A DNA stretch of 64,000 bases from Lolium rigidum (Eukaryota; Streptophyta; Magnoliopsida; Poales; Poaceae): positions 40,846,869 to 40,910,868 of the forward strand of contig NC_061514.1 of NCBI RefSeq assembly GCF_022539505.1, read 5' to 3'. This document shows, in pieces, positions 10,039 through 21,123 of the stretch; position 1 is the first letter of the stretch; each line of letters opens with the position of its first letter. The position numbers and the translations under genes are program-made. The notes under the pieces are model-generated. The model had not been told where the DNA came from. It did no database searches and saw only the letters and a list, made by a program, of their open reading frames with translations.

Positions 10039-12644
10039 TACACACTTTTTGCGCCTAGCTGAAAGGCGTTAAAGAAAAGCCCTTATGGGAGACAACCCAT
10101 CATTTTACTACAGTACTTTTATTTTATATTTGAGTCTTGGAAGTTGTTACTACTGTAGAAACCTCTCCTTATCTTAGTTTTATTGCATTGTTGTGCCAAG
10201 TAAAGTCTCTAATAGAAGGATGATACTAGATTTGGATTACTGCGCAGAAACAGATTTTCTTGCTGTCACGAATCTGGGTAAAATTCTTTGTAGGTAACTC
10301 AGAAAATTATGCCAATTTACGTGCGTGATCCTCAGATATGTACGCAACTTTCATTAGTTTTGAGTTGTCTCATTTGAGCAAGTCTGGTGACTCTAAAAAA
10401 TACGTCTTTACGGACTGTTCTGTTTTGACAGATTCTGCCTTTTATTTCACATTGCCTGTTTTGCTATGTTAGATGGATTTCTTTGTTCCATTAACTTTCA
10501 GTAGCTTTGTGCAATGTCCAGAAGTGTTAAGAATGATTGTGTCACCTCTGAACATGTGAAATTTTTGATTATGCACTAACCCTCTAATGAGTTTGTTTCG
10601 AGTTTGGTGTGGAGGAAGTTTTCAAGGGTCAAGAGAGGAGGATGATACAATATGATCAAGGAGAGTGAAAGCTCTAAGCTTGGGGATGCCCCGGTGGTTC
10701 ACCCCTGCATATTTCAAGAAGACTCAAGCGTCTAAGCTTGGGGATGCCCAAGGCATCCCCTTCTTCATTGACAACATTATCATGTTCCTCTAGTGAAACT
10801 ATATTTTTATTCCATCACATCATATGTGCTTTACTTGGAGCGTCTGTTTGTTTTTGTTTTTGTTTTGTTTGAATAAAGTTGGATCCTAGCATTCATTGTG
10901 TGGGAGAGAGACACGCTCCGCTGTTGCATATGGACAAATATGTCCTTAGCTTTACTCATAATATTCATGGCGAAGGTTGAACTGCTTCGTTAAATTGTTA
11001 TATGGCTGGAAACGGAAAGTGCTATATGTGGTAATTGGTATAAAATCTTGAATAATGTGATACTTGGCAATTGTTGTGCTCATGTTTAAGCTCTTGCATC
11101 ATATACTTTGCACCTATTAATGAAGAAATACATAGAGCTTGCTAAAATTTGGTTTGCATGTTTGGTTTCTCTAAGTCTAGATATTTTCTGGTGAGAGTTT
11201 GAACAACAAGGAAGACGGTATAGAGTCTTATAATGCTTTCAATATGTCTTTTATGTGAGTTTTGCTGTACCGGTTCATACTTGAGTTTGCTTCAAACAAC
11301 CTTGCTAGCCTAAACCTTGTATCGAGAGGGAATACTTCTCATGCATCCAATATCCTTGAGCCAAACACTTTGCCATTTGTGTCTACCATACCTACCTACC
11401 ACATGGTATTTCTCCACCATTCCAAAGTAAATTGCTTGAGTGCTACCTTTAAAATTTCCATTCTTTATCTTTGCAATATATAGCTCATGGGACAAATAGC
11501 TTAAAAAACTATTATGGTATTGAATATGTACTTATGCGTCTTATCTCTTATAAGTTGCTTGTTGAGCGATAACCATGTTCCTGGGGACGCCATCAACTAT
11601 TTCTTTGTTGAATATCATGTGAGTTGCTATGCATGTTCGTCTTGTCTGAAGTAAGAGTGATTTATCATGATCAAATGGTTTGAGTATGCATATTGTTAGA
11701 GAAGAACATTGGGCCGCTAACTAAAGCCATGATCCATGGTGGAAGTTTCGGTTTGGACAACAAACCTCAATCTCTTATGAGAATATTATCTCGTTGTTGA
11801 ATGCTTATGCATTAAAGAGGAGTCCATTATCTGTTGTCTATGTTGTCCCGGTATGGATGTCTAAGTTGAGAATAATCAAAAGCGAGAAATCCAATGCGAG
11901 CTTTCTCCTTAGACCTTTGTACATGCGGCATAGAGGTACCCCTTTGTGACACTTGGTTGAAACATGTGCTATGCTATGATAACCCATGTAAATCCAAGCT
12001 AATTAGGACAAGGTGCGGGCACTATTGGTATACTATGCATGAGGCTTGCAACTTGTAGGATATAATTTACATAACTCATATGCTTTATTACTACCGTTGA
12101 CAAAAAAATTTCTTGTTTTCAAAATAAAAGCTCTAGCACAAATATAGCAATCCATGCTTCCCTCTGCGAAGGGCCTTTCTTCTACTTTTATTGTTGAGTC
12201 AGTTTACCCATTTTCTTCTATCTTAAAAAGCAAACACTTGTGTTAACTGTGCATTGATTCCTACATACTTGCATGTTGCACTTGTTATATTACTTTATGT
12301 TGACAATATCCATGAGATATACATGTTATAAGTTGAAAGCAACCGCTGAAACTTAATCTTCCTTTGTGTTGCTTCAATGCTTTTACTATGAATTTATTGC
12401 TTTATGAGTTAAATCTTATGCAAGACTTATTGATGCTTGTCTTGAAAGTACTATTCATAAAAATTCTTTGCTATATGATTCATTTGTTTACTCATTACAT
12501 CTACCATTGTTTGAAATCACTGCATTCATTACATGTGCTTACAATAGTATTGATCAAGATTATGTTGGTAGCATTGTCACTAAGAAATTATCTTTGTTAT
12601 CGTTTACCTACTCGGGATGAATAGGAACTAAGCTTGGGGATGCT
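10039..12644 (+). other. 3' non-coding region with repeated polypurine-tract-like motif
   Basis: About 2.6 kb between the gag-like ORF and the 3' LTR has no recognisable protein domain, only short incidental ORFs. It contains the motif TAAGCTTGGGGATGC three times: 10675-10689, 10733-10747, and 12629-12643 directly before the 3' LTR, where it serves as polypurine tract. The second copy extends into a perfect hairpin (GGGGATGCC 10740-10748, GGCATCCCC 10752-10760, loop of three). The region is well conserved in the copy at 35,396-37,996. Confidence 0.7.
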
Positions 12645-14265
12645 TGATACGTCTCAAACGTATCTATAATTTCTTATGTTCCATGCTACTTTTATGATGA
12701 TACTCACATGTTTTATACACATTATATGTCATTATTATGCATTTTCCGGCACTAACCTATTAACAAGATGCCGAAGAGCCAGTTGTTGTTTTTCGCTGTT
12801 TTTGGTTTCAGAAATCCTAGTAAGGAAATATTCTCGGAATTGGACGAAATCAACGCCCAGGGTCCTATTTTTCCACGAAGCTTCCAGAAGTCCGAAGATG
12901 AAACGAAGTGGGGCCACGAGGTGGCCAGACGCCAGGGCGGCGCGGCCTGGACCCTGGCCGCGCGGCCCTGTGGTGTGGGCCCCTCGTGACGCCCCTTGAC
13001 CTACCTCTTCGCCTACTTAAGCCTCCGTCGAAGATAGCCCCAGTACCGAGAGCCACGATACGGAAAACCTTCCAGAGACGACGCCGCCGCCAATCCCATC
13101 TCGGGGGATTCAGGAAATCGCCTCCGGCACCCTGCCAGAGAGGGGAATCATCTCTCGGAGGACTCTACACCGCCATGGTCGCCTCCGGATTGATGTGTGA
13201 GTAGTTCACCCCTGGACTATGGGTCCATAGCAGTAGCTAGATGGTCGTCTTCTCCTCATTGTGCTATCATTGTTGGATCTTGTGAGCTGCCTAACATGAT
13301 CAAGATCATCTATCTGTAAAGCTACATGTGCGTTTGTTGGGATCCGATGGATAATGAATACTATGCTATGTTGATTTTTAATTTATCTATGTGTTGTTTA
13401 TGATCTTGCATGCTCTCCGTTGCTAGTAGAGGCTCTGGCCAAGTCATTGCTTGTAACTCCAAGAGGGGGTACTTATGCTCGATAGTGGGTTCATGCCTCC
13501 ATTAAATCTGGGACAGTGACAGAAAGTTCTAAGGTTGTGGATGTGCTGTTGCCACTAGGGATAAAACATCAATGCTATGTCTAAGGATGTATTTGTTGAT
13601 TACATTACGCACCATACTTAATGCAATTGTCTGTTGTTTGCAACTTAATACTGGAAGGGGTTCGGATGATAACCTTAAGGTGGACTTTTTACGCATAGAT
13701 GCATGCTGGATAGCGGTCTGTGTACTTTGTCGTAATGCCCAACTAAATCTCAGACTACTCATCATATCATGTATGTGCATTGTTATGCTCTCCTTATTTG
13801 TCAATTGCCCAACTGTAATTTGTTTACCCAATATGCTATTTCTTATGGGAGAGACACCACTAGTGAACTGTGGACCCCGGTCCATTCTTTTACATCGAAT
13901 ACAATCTACTGCAATACTTATTCTACTGTTTTCTGCAAACATCATCTTCCACACTATACATCTAATCCTTTTTTACAGCAAGCCGGTGAGATTGACAACC
14001 TCACTGTTAAGTTGGGGCAAAGTACTTGGATTGTGTTGTGCAGGTTCCACGTTGGCGTCGGAATCCCTGGTGTTGCGCCGCACTACACTCCACCGCCATC
14101 AACCTTCAACGTGCTTCTTGGCTCCTACTGGTTCGATAAACCTTGGTTTCTTACTGAGGGAAAACTTGCTGCTGTACACATCATACCTTCCTCTTGGGTT
14201 TCCCAACGGACGAGTGCTTTACCGTTACAAGGAAGCTACTGCGCCACATCAACTGTACGCTAGCA
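12645..14265 (+). repeat. 3' LTR of Sabrina-like copy 1
   Basis: Starts TGATACGTCTC after the purine-rich tract and ends ACGCTAGCA, 1,621 bp. The next bases (cacct, 14266-14270) are the right copy of the target duplication, after which Tat-A gag sequence resumes. Confidence 0.88.
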
Positions 14266-14270
14266 CACCT

Positions 14271-15985
14271 CGTGGAGTGATCGTGCTCCACCATGTTGAC
14301 GCCAGGAAACGGTTGCGTGTCCACCTTCATGGCAAACTGACCAAAGATCAAACGGCCTTGTTCTATCGCCGTTTGGATCTGCCGACGCAACTCTTTGCAG
14401 TCATTGGTGATATGGGTGAACGAGTGATGCCACTTGCAGTACGGTCTCCCGTTCATCTCTTGCGCCGTAGGGATTTTATGGCCTTCGGGTAACTTCAGCT
14501 GTTTTTCCTTAAGCAATAAGTCAAATATTTGCTCAGCTTTGGTTACATCGAAGTCAAACCCTTTTGCAGGCCCTTGTTGTTTCACCCATTTGCAGGACAC
14601 GGGATCTGCCCCCCGAGCCCATTCAGCCACGGCTACTTCCTGGTCTTCTGCAGAGTCCCCAACTTCTTCTGTCTCGACCAGGCCTATCGGGCGTTTGAAC
14701 TTGTCTTGGTACAATTCTGGGTGGCGCTGCTCATACAATGTTAATTTCTGAGCCATGTGCGCCAGTGAATTGTATTCCACTTGGAAAGCCAGATCCTTGA
14801 TCGGCGCTACGAGGCCCAACACTGCCAGATCGACTGCTTCTTTCTCAGTTAAACGAGCCGAATAACATCGGTTCTTGACAGTCCTGAAATGCTGGATATA
14901 TTCTGACACCGTTTCCCCACGCTTCTGCCGTACCTGCGCCAGATCGGCGATGCCAGCCTCGGTAGCTTCTGAGTGATATTGAATATGAAACTGCTCTTCC
15001 AGCTGCTTCCACGTCCGGACTGAATCTGGTGGCAACGAGGTGTACCACCCAAAAGCTGGTCTCGTGAGAGATTGCGCAAAAACCTTACGCGTAACGGGTC
15101 TGATGCTGAAATCATGCCCAACTGTGCCAAATATCGGCTCACATGGTCAATTGAGCTAGACCCTTCTGATCCATTGAACTTTGAGAACTCAGGGAGCCGA
15201 TACTTGGGCGGCAGTGGAATCAAATCGTATTCGTTGGGGTACGGCTTGGAATAGCCGATTGTTCTCCTCTTTGGCAGGATGCCGAACTGTTCTCTCAAGA
15301 TTGTACTGATTTGTTCCACGGTATTAGTTGCAGGGGCTGAGCTTTCATGACTCGTTCCGGTGGCATATTTAGCTAGCCACGCCTGTTTATCGGCGTCCGC
15401 TCTAGAAATCCCTCCTGTTGCAATCTGGTTCGTGCGCGCCAAGTTATTGCAGTCCGGCACGTATGTGCACACGTATCCATGCGGGATCTCTTTAGGCGGC
15501 TCTTGCAGGAACTGGTAATCGCCAGGATCGCCTCCAACCTTGTAGACGACGTATGCCGGTGAACCCGGCGGCTCTGGAGCTGCAAGCGCGAATGGCAGCT
15601 GCGGTCTGGTTTGGAACGGTATCTCTCCCTGGTGCGTTCCTAGGGCAGGCCCTGACGGAGAGTACTGATGCTTCATGATTTCCTAAACCACGCGAACCGC
15701 AATGCGCTCAAAAGCGTTTACCAGGCTCTCAGAATGACGGTGTAGAAAATGAGCCACCATGTAATTAACTTCCTGGCGCGGAGCTCTGGTGCGTTCTTCT
15801 GAAGGGATAGACAGATCCACTTCATCGAGAACGCCTTCGGGTGAGAACCCTTTCCACCTAATGCCATGTTTACGGGTCCTCTCGAAAGAGCCGATGAGAT
15901 CGGCTTCGAAGACAGCTTTAATCTCATCATATTTCTTCTTGTGCTCCTCAGGCAGTTCTTCGTACGTGATTGATGCCTCCGCCAT
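14271..15985 (-). pseudogene. Tat-A gag
   Basis: The minus-strand gag starts at ATG 15985 (MAEASITYEELPEEHKKKYD). It runs through a proline-rich segment and the capsid-like core (PPKYRLPEFSKFNG, then WKQLEEQFHIQYHSEATEAG and VSEYIQHFRTVKNRCYS), ending with a CKWH...CKELRRQI segment. Gag would form the cytoplasmic particle. Two lesions are visible: an in-frame TAG near 15,682, and a frameshift at an A-run (15078-15082) between RVRF and the SLPPDSVRTWKQ part. The last codons are displaced by the Sabrina-like insertion at 14,265/14,266. Confidence 0.85.
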
Positions 15986-16020
15986 CTCAGCTGCAGATGT
16001 TGACGAAGTTGCTGTAGAAT

Positions 16021-16038
16021 GTCCCACCGGGCGTGCCA
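16021..16038 (-). other. Primer-binding site of Tat-A
   Basis: The minus strand reads TGGCACGCCCGGTGGGAC, five bases inside the LTR end. Its position and the leading TGG mark it as the tRNA primer site; I did not establish which tRNA it matches. Confidence 0.6.
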
Positions 16039-16043
16039 GAATG

Positions 16044-17208
16044 TGTTGCCTGCCAAAACCCATCGGCGAGCAGCGACGAGCAACACGAAGAGCCGGGAGG
16101 CTCCCAGAACTGCTGGTGGGCCCTGGTCCCTCGGGCAACGGCCCGCAGAACTCCGGCACACGTCCTGGCTGTGGCGAGGGCGTGCCACCTGACCTATACC
16201 TGGTCAGGAAGGTGATGGATTTCTTTGATTAGTTTCCTGCATGGCAGACACGTAAACATTAAATCCGAGCCTCGATCGGCTCTCAGGTTACCCTGTGAAT
16301 CGGCTCAAAGAGCCGATCGACCCATGGTTCGTATTGGATCTATGATAACATGGGATCCTGCTTCATCAAAACCAAGTTAGATCGACCCACGACAGTCTAG
16401 GGTTTTCACCGCATAATTGGAACATCCTACGCGTAGTTGAGCCTGGCAGATGCGAAAGATAACAGAAAACTAGTCCTAGAAGAGGCCTAAAAACCAACAT
16501 AGGGTCGATTCCCGGAACAACTCCTCGAGGATCGGCAAACCGTACCTCACGTACTACTGGATCATTCAACCCGTTTGCAAGGCCTAACCATGCGGATATC
16601 AAACTAATCCTTGGAGAACAAGGAACAACCATAACAGATCAGATCTACTAAATAAAGACCAAGCAAGTTGCTGCCTTCGCACCTAAGATAGGTGCAAAGG
16701 CAGCTAGATATGTAGGGGTAGCCTAACTAAGCCAACATATCAGAAGAATATTGATGCTAGCCCCAAAACATCTATGATAACGGTATTGCTCGCCATCAAC
16801 AAGGCTTCAGTACGAGCAACACAAAACAACGAATAAACTGATACTGCCTAGATCGCAAGATGCGATCTAGGCAGCATGACGCTTACCCGGAAGAACCCTC
16901 AAAACAAGGGGTGGCGATGCGCCTAGATTGTGTTTGTTGTGAACGTGATCGTCCTCTTTTCTCAATAACCCTAGGTACATATTTATTGTCCGTGGACTTT
17001 CTATCTTTGGAATAAACCTAACTGTGTACGAGCTAAACTCTATCTCTTAATTCTAACTGAAACGTAATCTACCATAATGTACAGATACACGGGCAATCTA
17101 GCCCAAACTCTCGTAGGAGGCCGATTCAGAAACACTTTATGTGCATATCCTCTAAGCCCATCTCGATCACGGCCCAACTCCCAATGTGGCTAAAATCCGG
17201 CGATAACA
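16044..17208 (-). repeat. 5' LTR of Tat-A, with three hairpins
   Basis: The minus-strand LTR begins TGTTATCGCCGG at 17,208 and ends GGCAGGCAACA at 16,044, 1,165 bp. It contains three strong inverted repeats: 16844-16874 (CTGCCTAGATCGCA with a perfect complement, 3-base loop), 16670-16704 (16-bp arms with one mismatch) and 16273-16319 (CGATCGGCTCT arms, longer loop). It replaces Tat-B gag codons at 17,208/17,209. Short ORFs inside are incidental. Confidence 0.8.
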
Positions 17209-19411
17209 CCTTCTGAAGATGGCCCGACTGTTTTTTCCCAGTATTATCGAGAAAGAAGTGCATCTGGCATGGCCCATTCAAAATATCTTCGGGTGATACA
17301 TATGGCATTTGGAACCTTGGTCGACTATTTTGCCTGCTAGAGCTTGGAGCATCCCTGTAGTCACTGCGCTGCTCATTACTCCTCTGATAGTCATGTCGAT
17401 GATTTCCTCCACTATTTCCTCGAAAACCAGCCGCTACTTGGCCGGGACCATCGTAGTCTGAGAACTGTCGAGAGAAACATCGCCTATTTTGATTGTTGTT
17501 TCTGTTGCGGTCTTCATCGGGTGACCTGTGCCGTTTGTTTTGAACATCATCTTCTCCATCTGCCCAACGATTCACTATCTCCACGAGCGCTGCTATTGTT
17601 TTCGGGTTAGACCTTCCCAAGTCCTCGATTAAGTCCTTTCTTCGGATCCCCACAACAAACACATCTATTGTACGTTCTTTCGTCAGATATGTTCTCTGCC
17701 GAATTTTTTATAATGTTCCATCTCTGGATATACATCCTCACTGGCTCATCAAACTCCTGCCTGCAGGCCCTTAGCTGCTCTATTGATGCAGGTTTCTTGC
17801 ACGTGGATAGAAATTTTTTCACAAACATATCTTCGAAAGTTTCCCAGCTGTCGATGGATCCTTCTGGCAGCTTGTTTATCCATGACCTTGCGGCCCCACT
17901 TAGGTGGACCTGGATGCTCTGCATGGCAGTTGCTTTTGTTCCACCCGTCAACTTCACTGTCTCCAGGTAGTTGACTAACCAGTCCTCAGGATCTTGCAAA
18001 CCATCGATTTTTTTAGTAGTTGTCAGGTAATTTAAACCCAGACGGAACCCGAGTTTTGCGAACTCGTCGAGTGAAGCAAGGAAGCCCAGACATATCTTCC
18101 TCATCTACTTCTGGTGAGTGCCGACGTTCTCTCCTTTCTTGCCGTGCTCTATCGACTCGTGCTTGCATCGTTGTGTCCCTCGCGTCACCTGTCCTTGGAG
18201 GATCTCGCGTTACCACAGCGGGTCGAGGACTATTTCGCCTTGGGGCGCCTTCAGGTGGTGTTCTTGAACTTGTGAACGCTGTTCCCATGGCTCCAACTCC
18301 TGCCATGGCCATCTGGTATAACACTTCTCTTGGATCTCCAGGAGGTGGCCTAGATGCCAATATATAGGCCTGACTCGCATATATCCTGCCTCTGGTGTTT
18401 TGGGGATGATGTTTCCTCTTGTATCTATCGACATAAAGGACATGTCGAGGTTCTAGATCAGATGCTCCTGCTCATGCTCGGGTACATGCGCCAAGCGAGA
18501 TCTTCCTCTATCGCGCGCTGCTCTATGGTTATCTCCTGAAGTTCCTGATTGTCGACTTAACTCAGCTCTTCGCCTGCTCGATGCGGAGGCTGCAACTTTT
18601 CTCTATTCAAGTATCGCCCTTTGCTTTTCCAGCTCTCGGCTAGCACGCGCGAGTCTATATTGATATGCTTGCAGCTCTTCCACCATAGCCGTGGTGGTCA
18701 TCGGCTCTGTGCCATTCATGGCGCTTGATGCTCTGTCCCAAGCTGCTGGCGAAAGTTGTATTTCTCTCGAGGTGTGGGCCCGACGTACTTGCTTCCCAAT
18801 CCTCGCATGAGGTCAGCGGGATCGATGTATGGATTTCCAAAATCATCGAAAGCCTCTGATGCTTCATCCTCTTAACGACTTGAGTCGCCAATTGCACAAA
18901 CTTGATGATATGTTGTCATTATGTTTTCATCTTCAGGGTCGATGACACCGTCGTAACGATCGGCGAAGACCTCCCGAATAGAAGTAGATCTGTCGATGAA
19001 GTTGATGTTGTTGATGCTTTCCGAGCCGCTGTCCAGATCGGAATCCGTGAACAATCCGAAAGACATCCCGCCGAACAGATCAGCGAGATCTCCGCTGGTG
19101 GCGGGCTTGATGTAGCTTGCCGATGAAGTTTCCTTGTCGCTTGACTCGAGTGACGATGATGATCCCGAGAAATCAGAACCAACCGCTAACGGTCCCGAAA
19201 AAATCGGTGCCGCTGGGCGATGTGATCCTTCTCTCCCGACGCAAAAGTGGAAACTTCCGAACGTCATCTCCATTGGCTCCTCCAGATAGGCATATGCATC
19301 CACACGGGCGGGAGGGTGAGGAACAAAATCAACGAGACAAGTTTTGATCTGTTTACCTCCATCCATCGCGTTACTTGCCACCGATGATGTCGACGATGTT
19401 GAACGTGCCAT
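17209..19411 (-). pseudogene. Tat-B gag
   Basis: The long minus-strand gag starts at ATG 19411 (MARSTSSTSSVASN). An acidic, Ser-rich N-terminal part is followed by a coiled-coil-like stretch, an Arg-rich linker, then the capsid core (DGLQDPEDWLVNYLETVKLT, GAARSWINKLPEGS, ACRQEFDEPVRMYIQRWN, LGRSNPKTIAALVEI) and the QMHFFLDNTGK...SGHLQK segment that precedes the nucleocapsid in Tat elements. Lesions include an in-frame TAA near 18,872, a frameshift between the Arg-rich linker and the core near 18,020-18,060, and one near 17,660. Translation meets the Tat-A LTR at 17,208. Confidence 0.8.
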
Positions 19412-19438
19412 CGAGATCAGCTCCTTGTCGCCTCTAAT

Positions 19439-19455
19439 TCCCATAGACGGCGCCA
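19439..19455 (-). other. Primer-binding site of Tat-B
   Basis: The minus strand reads TGGCGCCGTCTATGGGA, close to the TGGCGCCGTCTGTGGGA form common in Tat-group elements. It lies about 19 bases inside the inferred LTR end. Confidence 0.65.
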
Positions 19456-19473
19456 ATCGACAAGGTATTAACT

Positions 19474-19844
19474 TGTCAATGCCTACAAGTTGTAGACTAG
19501 GGTTTCGTGGAAAGTAGAGGGCAAGTAGATCTCGAAGGTTTCATCCGAAAAGGTGCTCGACTGCTAAAAATTAGGGTTGTGTTGACAATGAATCGATCCT
19601 TTCTTTCTCCCTCGACTCCCCCTTATATAGGAGGCGCAGCTGAGGGTTTCGTGATGTACAAGTTACAAACAGCGGGTGACTCTTTGAGTCCATCCCGTAT
19701 AGTTACAAGTCTATTCCTAATATATCTCTATCTTCCATATCGACGCTTTATTGGGCTTCCAGGCTTTGTAATCTTCGGGTCGTGGGCCTTCAGTAAGCCC
19801 CGGGTACCTTCTTCGGCATGCCTATTAGGGATGCCTATGTCACA
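19474..19844 (-). repeat. 5' LTR of Tat-B (short)
   Basis: The inferred minus-strand LTR begins TGTGACATAGGC at 19,844 and ends TAGGCATTGACA at 19,474, 371 bp. A TATATAAG TATA box sits near 19,622-19,629, about 210 bases before the gag start. The boundaries rest on TG...CA termini and the primer-site position only, because no second LTR is in the window. Confidence 0.6.
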
Positions 19845-20126
19845 TGGAAACCGTCCGGAGATCACGCCCAAATTTAATTCAGATCGTTGTTAACCGGAAA
19901 GGCAGGGATTGTATGCTATTTCTTTTGTGTCGAGCGGGGCTGGGCTGGTCATGGCAAACAAAAAAATCAGACGGCGTTAGTTGTTGAGATTAGGTTGGAC
20001 GGACAAATTTTTTCTAATGACGACCATCAAACGTGTTGAGTGTCAAACGACGAACTCCAATTTAATAGTAAATATATTATTTGGATTATTAGGAACCTTC
20101 TATGATTCCCTATTTTAGTTCACCTA
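19845..20126. other. Short unassigned sequence between Tat-B and the Harbinger-like element
   Basis: I see no gene, repeat boundary or motif here. It ends with the CTA that duplicates at the other end of the Harbinger-like element. Confidence 0.4.
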
Positions 20127-20418
20127 GGGCGCGTTTGGTAGCCTGCATGAGATTCTTGCACCACTGGTGCTGCGAGATGGGCCTCCCTGCGCGTCGCGAA
20201 CGGGCCATGGGCCATGAAAAGCGGGTCATTTGGTAACCTGTGCGGCCTTTTGCGCGCCGGAGAAGGAAGCCAGGCCCCATCGTTTGATTGCCCGTTTTTA
20301 GCCCACTTTGCACGCACGAAAACATGAATCAGTTGTTTGGTTGCTCAAATCACAGTTCCATATTCTAACCACAATTTAAATAGGGTGAGATTATCATGCC
20401 ATGGCATGTTACATACGA

Positions 20419-20763
20419 TTAGAGACCACTTAGAAGAACAATATCCTTACGATCACCATGATGAGAAAGGCGATGATAATCTTTGACCCGGCTAGGACAT
20501 ACCTCTAGCGGTGCTCCTTGTATAGCATGTACTTTCTCCGGCGGCAGCTGTGCTAATGGCACTGCCGGATCGATGGCTTGATCTTCCAGGAGCTCCTCTT
20601 CCAGGAAGGTGAGGTACTCTTGCTGTGCCTCCTCCAATGTTTCATACCCTCGATAGCTGTTGTTGGAGTAGCCACTAACCTGGTCTTGACACCCTCCATG
20701 AGTTGTAGATTCGTGGAACCCGTCCGCGGAACACCACATACCACTAGCACGGCATAAGAAGAA
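20419..20763 (-). pseudogene. ORF with viroplasmin / RNase H1 N-terminal-like domain
   Basis: On the minus strand WYVVFRGRVPRIYNSW, followed in a shifted frame by CQDQVSGYSNNSYRGYETL and EEAQQEYLTFLEEELL, matches the small domain shared by caulimoviral viroplasmin and the N-terminus of eukaryotic RNase H1, which binds RNA/DNA hybrids. A frameshift near 20,692 separates the halves, and no start codon is visible in the first frame; a splice acceptor-like TAG precedes the Trp codon. After the domain comes an acidic, proline-containing tail ending at 20,419. The product would be about 115 residues. Whether it is transposon cargo or a captured host fragment cannot be told here. Confidence 0.55.
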
Positions 20764-21050
20764 CAAGTTATCGATCAAAACCATGAACGCAATTCAGAAA
20801 AGAGCAATAGAACAACACAAGTGGTGACAGCACATGATAAACTAACAGGGGCATGCATGCTCATTCCAAAAGTCAATCACAAGTTCATCCTATACTACCA
20901 TGGTGTCATCCTAACACCACAACAAAAGTGGGTGTCATCCTAACACCGCAAAGTTCACCATCACCTGAGGGGTTAGTATATACCACCTCATCATAATTAC
21001 AAAAGGGGGCCATCAATTGTTTTTCATCCCTAGCTACTGCCAGAATTTAC

Positions 21051-21078
21051 ATCATCATCATCATCATCATCATCATCA
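21051..21078. repeat. (ATC)n microsatellite
   Basis: A 28-base run of ATC/CAT trinucleotides within the Harbinger-like element, just downstream (in gene sense) of the Myb-like ORF end. Confidence 0.9.
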
Positions 21079-21123
21079 CCAGCTCCATGTATGCATCCCT
21101 GAACCACCGCCTCAAGGGAACCA

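Larger units (their letters stand above)
7387..14265 (+). mobile_element. Sabrina-like non-autonomous Athila element, complete (copy 1)
   Basis: The element is full length, 6,879 bp: 5' LTR, tRNA-Asp-type primer-binding site, one gag-like ORF, about 2.6 kb without pol, a purine-rich tract and a 3' LTR. Flanking bases are cgcct (7382-7386) and cacct (14266-14270), a 5-bp target duplication with one mismatch, and Tat-A coding resumes across the site. No reverse transcriptase, RNase H or integrase is present, so transposition must depend on proteins from another element. Sabrina is the family I recall for this LTR. Confidence 0.88.
6485..17208 (-). mobile_element. Tat-A: Tat-lineage gypsy element, 5' half, interrupted twice
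   Basis: On the minus strand there is a 5' LTR (17,208-16,044), a primer-binding site, gag (15,985-14,271) and a gag-pol linker (7,386-6,485). The Sabrina-like element 7,387-14,265 separates the last two. At 6,484 coding is cut by the WHAM-like element, so protease to integrase and the 3' LTR lie off the left edge. Tat-A itself inserted into the gag of Tat-B; bases 17209-17213 (ccttc) should be one copy of its target duplication. Confidence 0.8.
17209..19844 (-). mobile_element. Tat-B: Tat-lineage gypsy element, 5' end
   Basis: The outermost element of the left nest: a short 5' LTR (19,844-19,474), a primer-binding site and a long gag broken at 17,209 by Tat-A. Everything left of 19,844 lies physically within Tat-B, whose pol and 3' LTR would be off the left edge. 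Bases 19845-19849 (tggaa) should be the right copy of its target duplication. Confidence 0.75.

Noticed and set aside
10675..10760. CRISPR-like spaced repeats
   Set aside because: Only two near copies in eukaryotic retrotransposon DNA; better explained as duplicated polypurine-tract motif.
13572..14492. 306-codon plus-strand ORF
   Set aside because: It is LTR sequence running into antisense Tat-A gag; no domain, and the equivalent in the 5' LTR differs after the LTR end.
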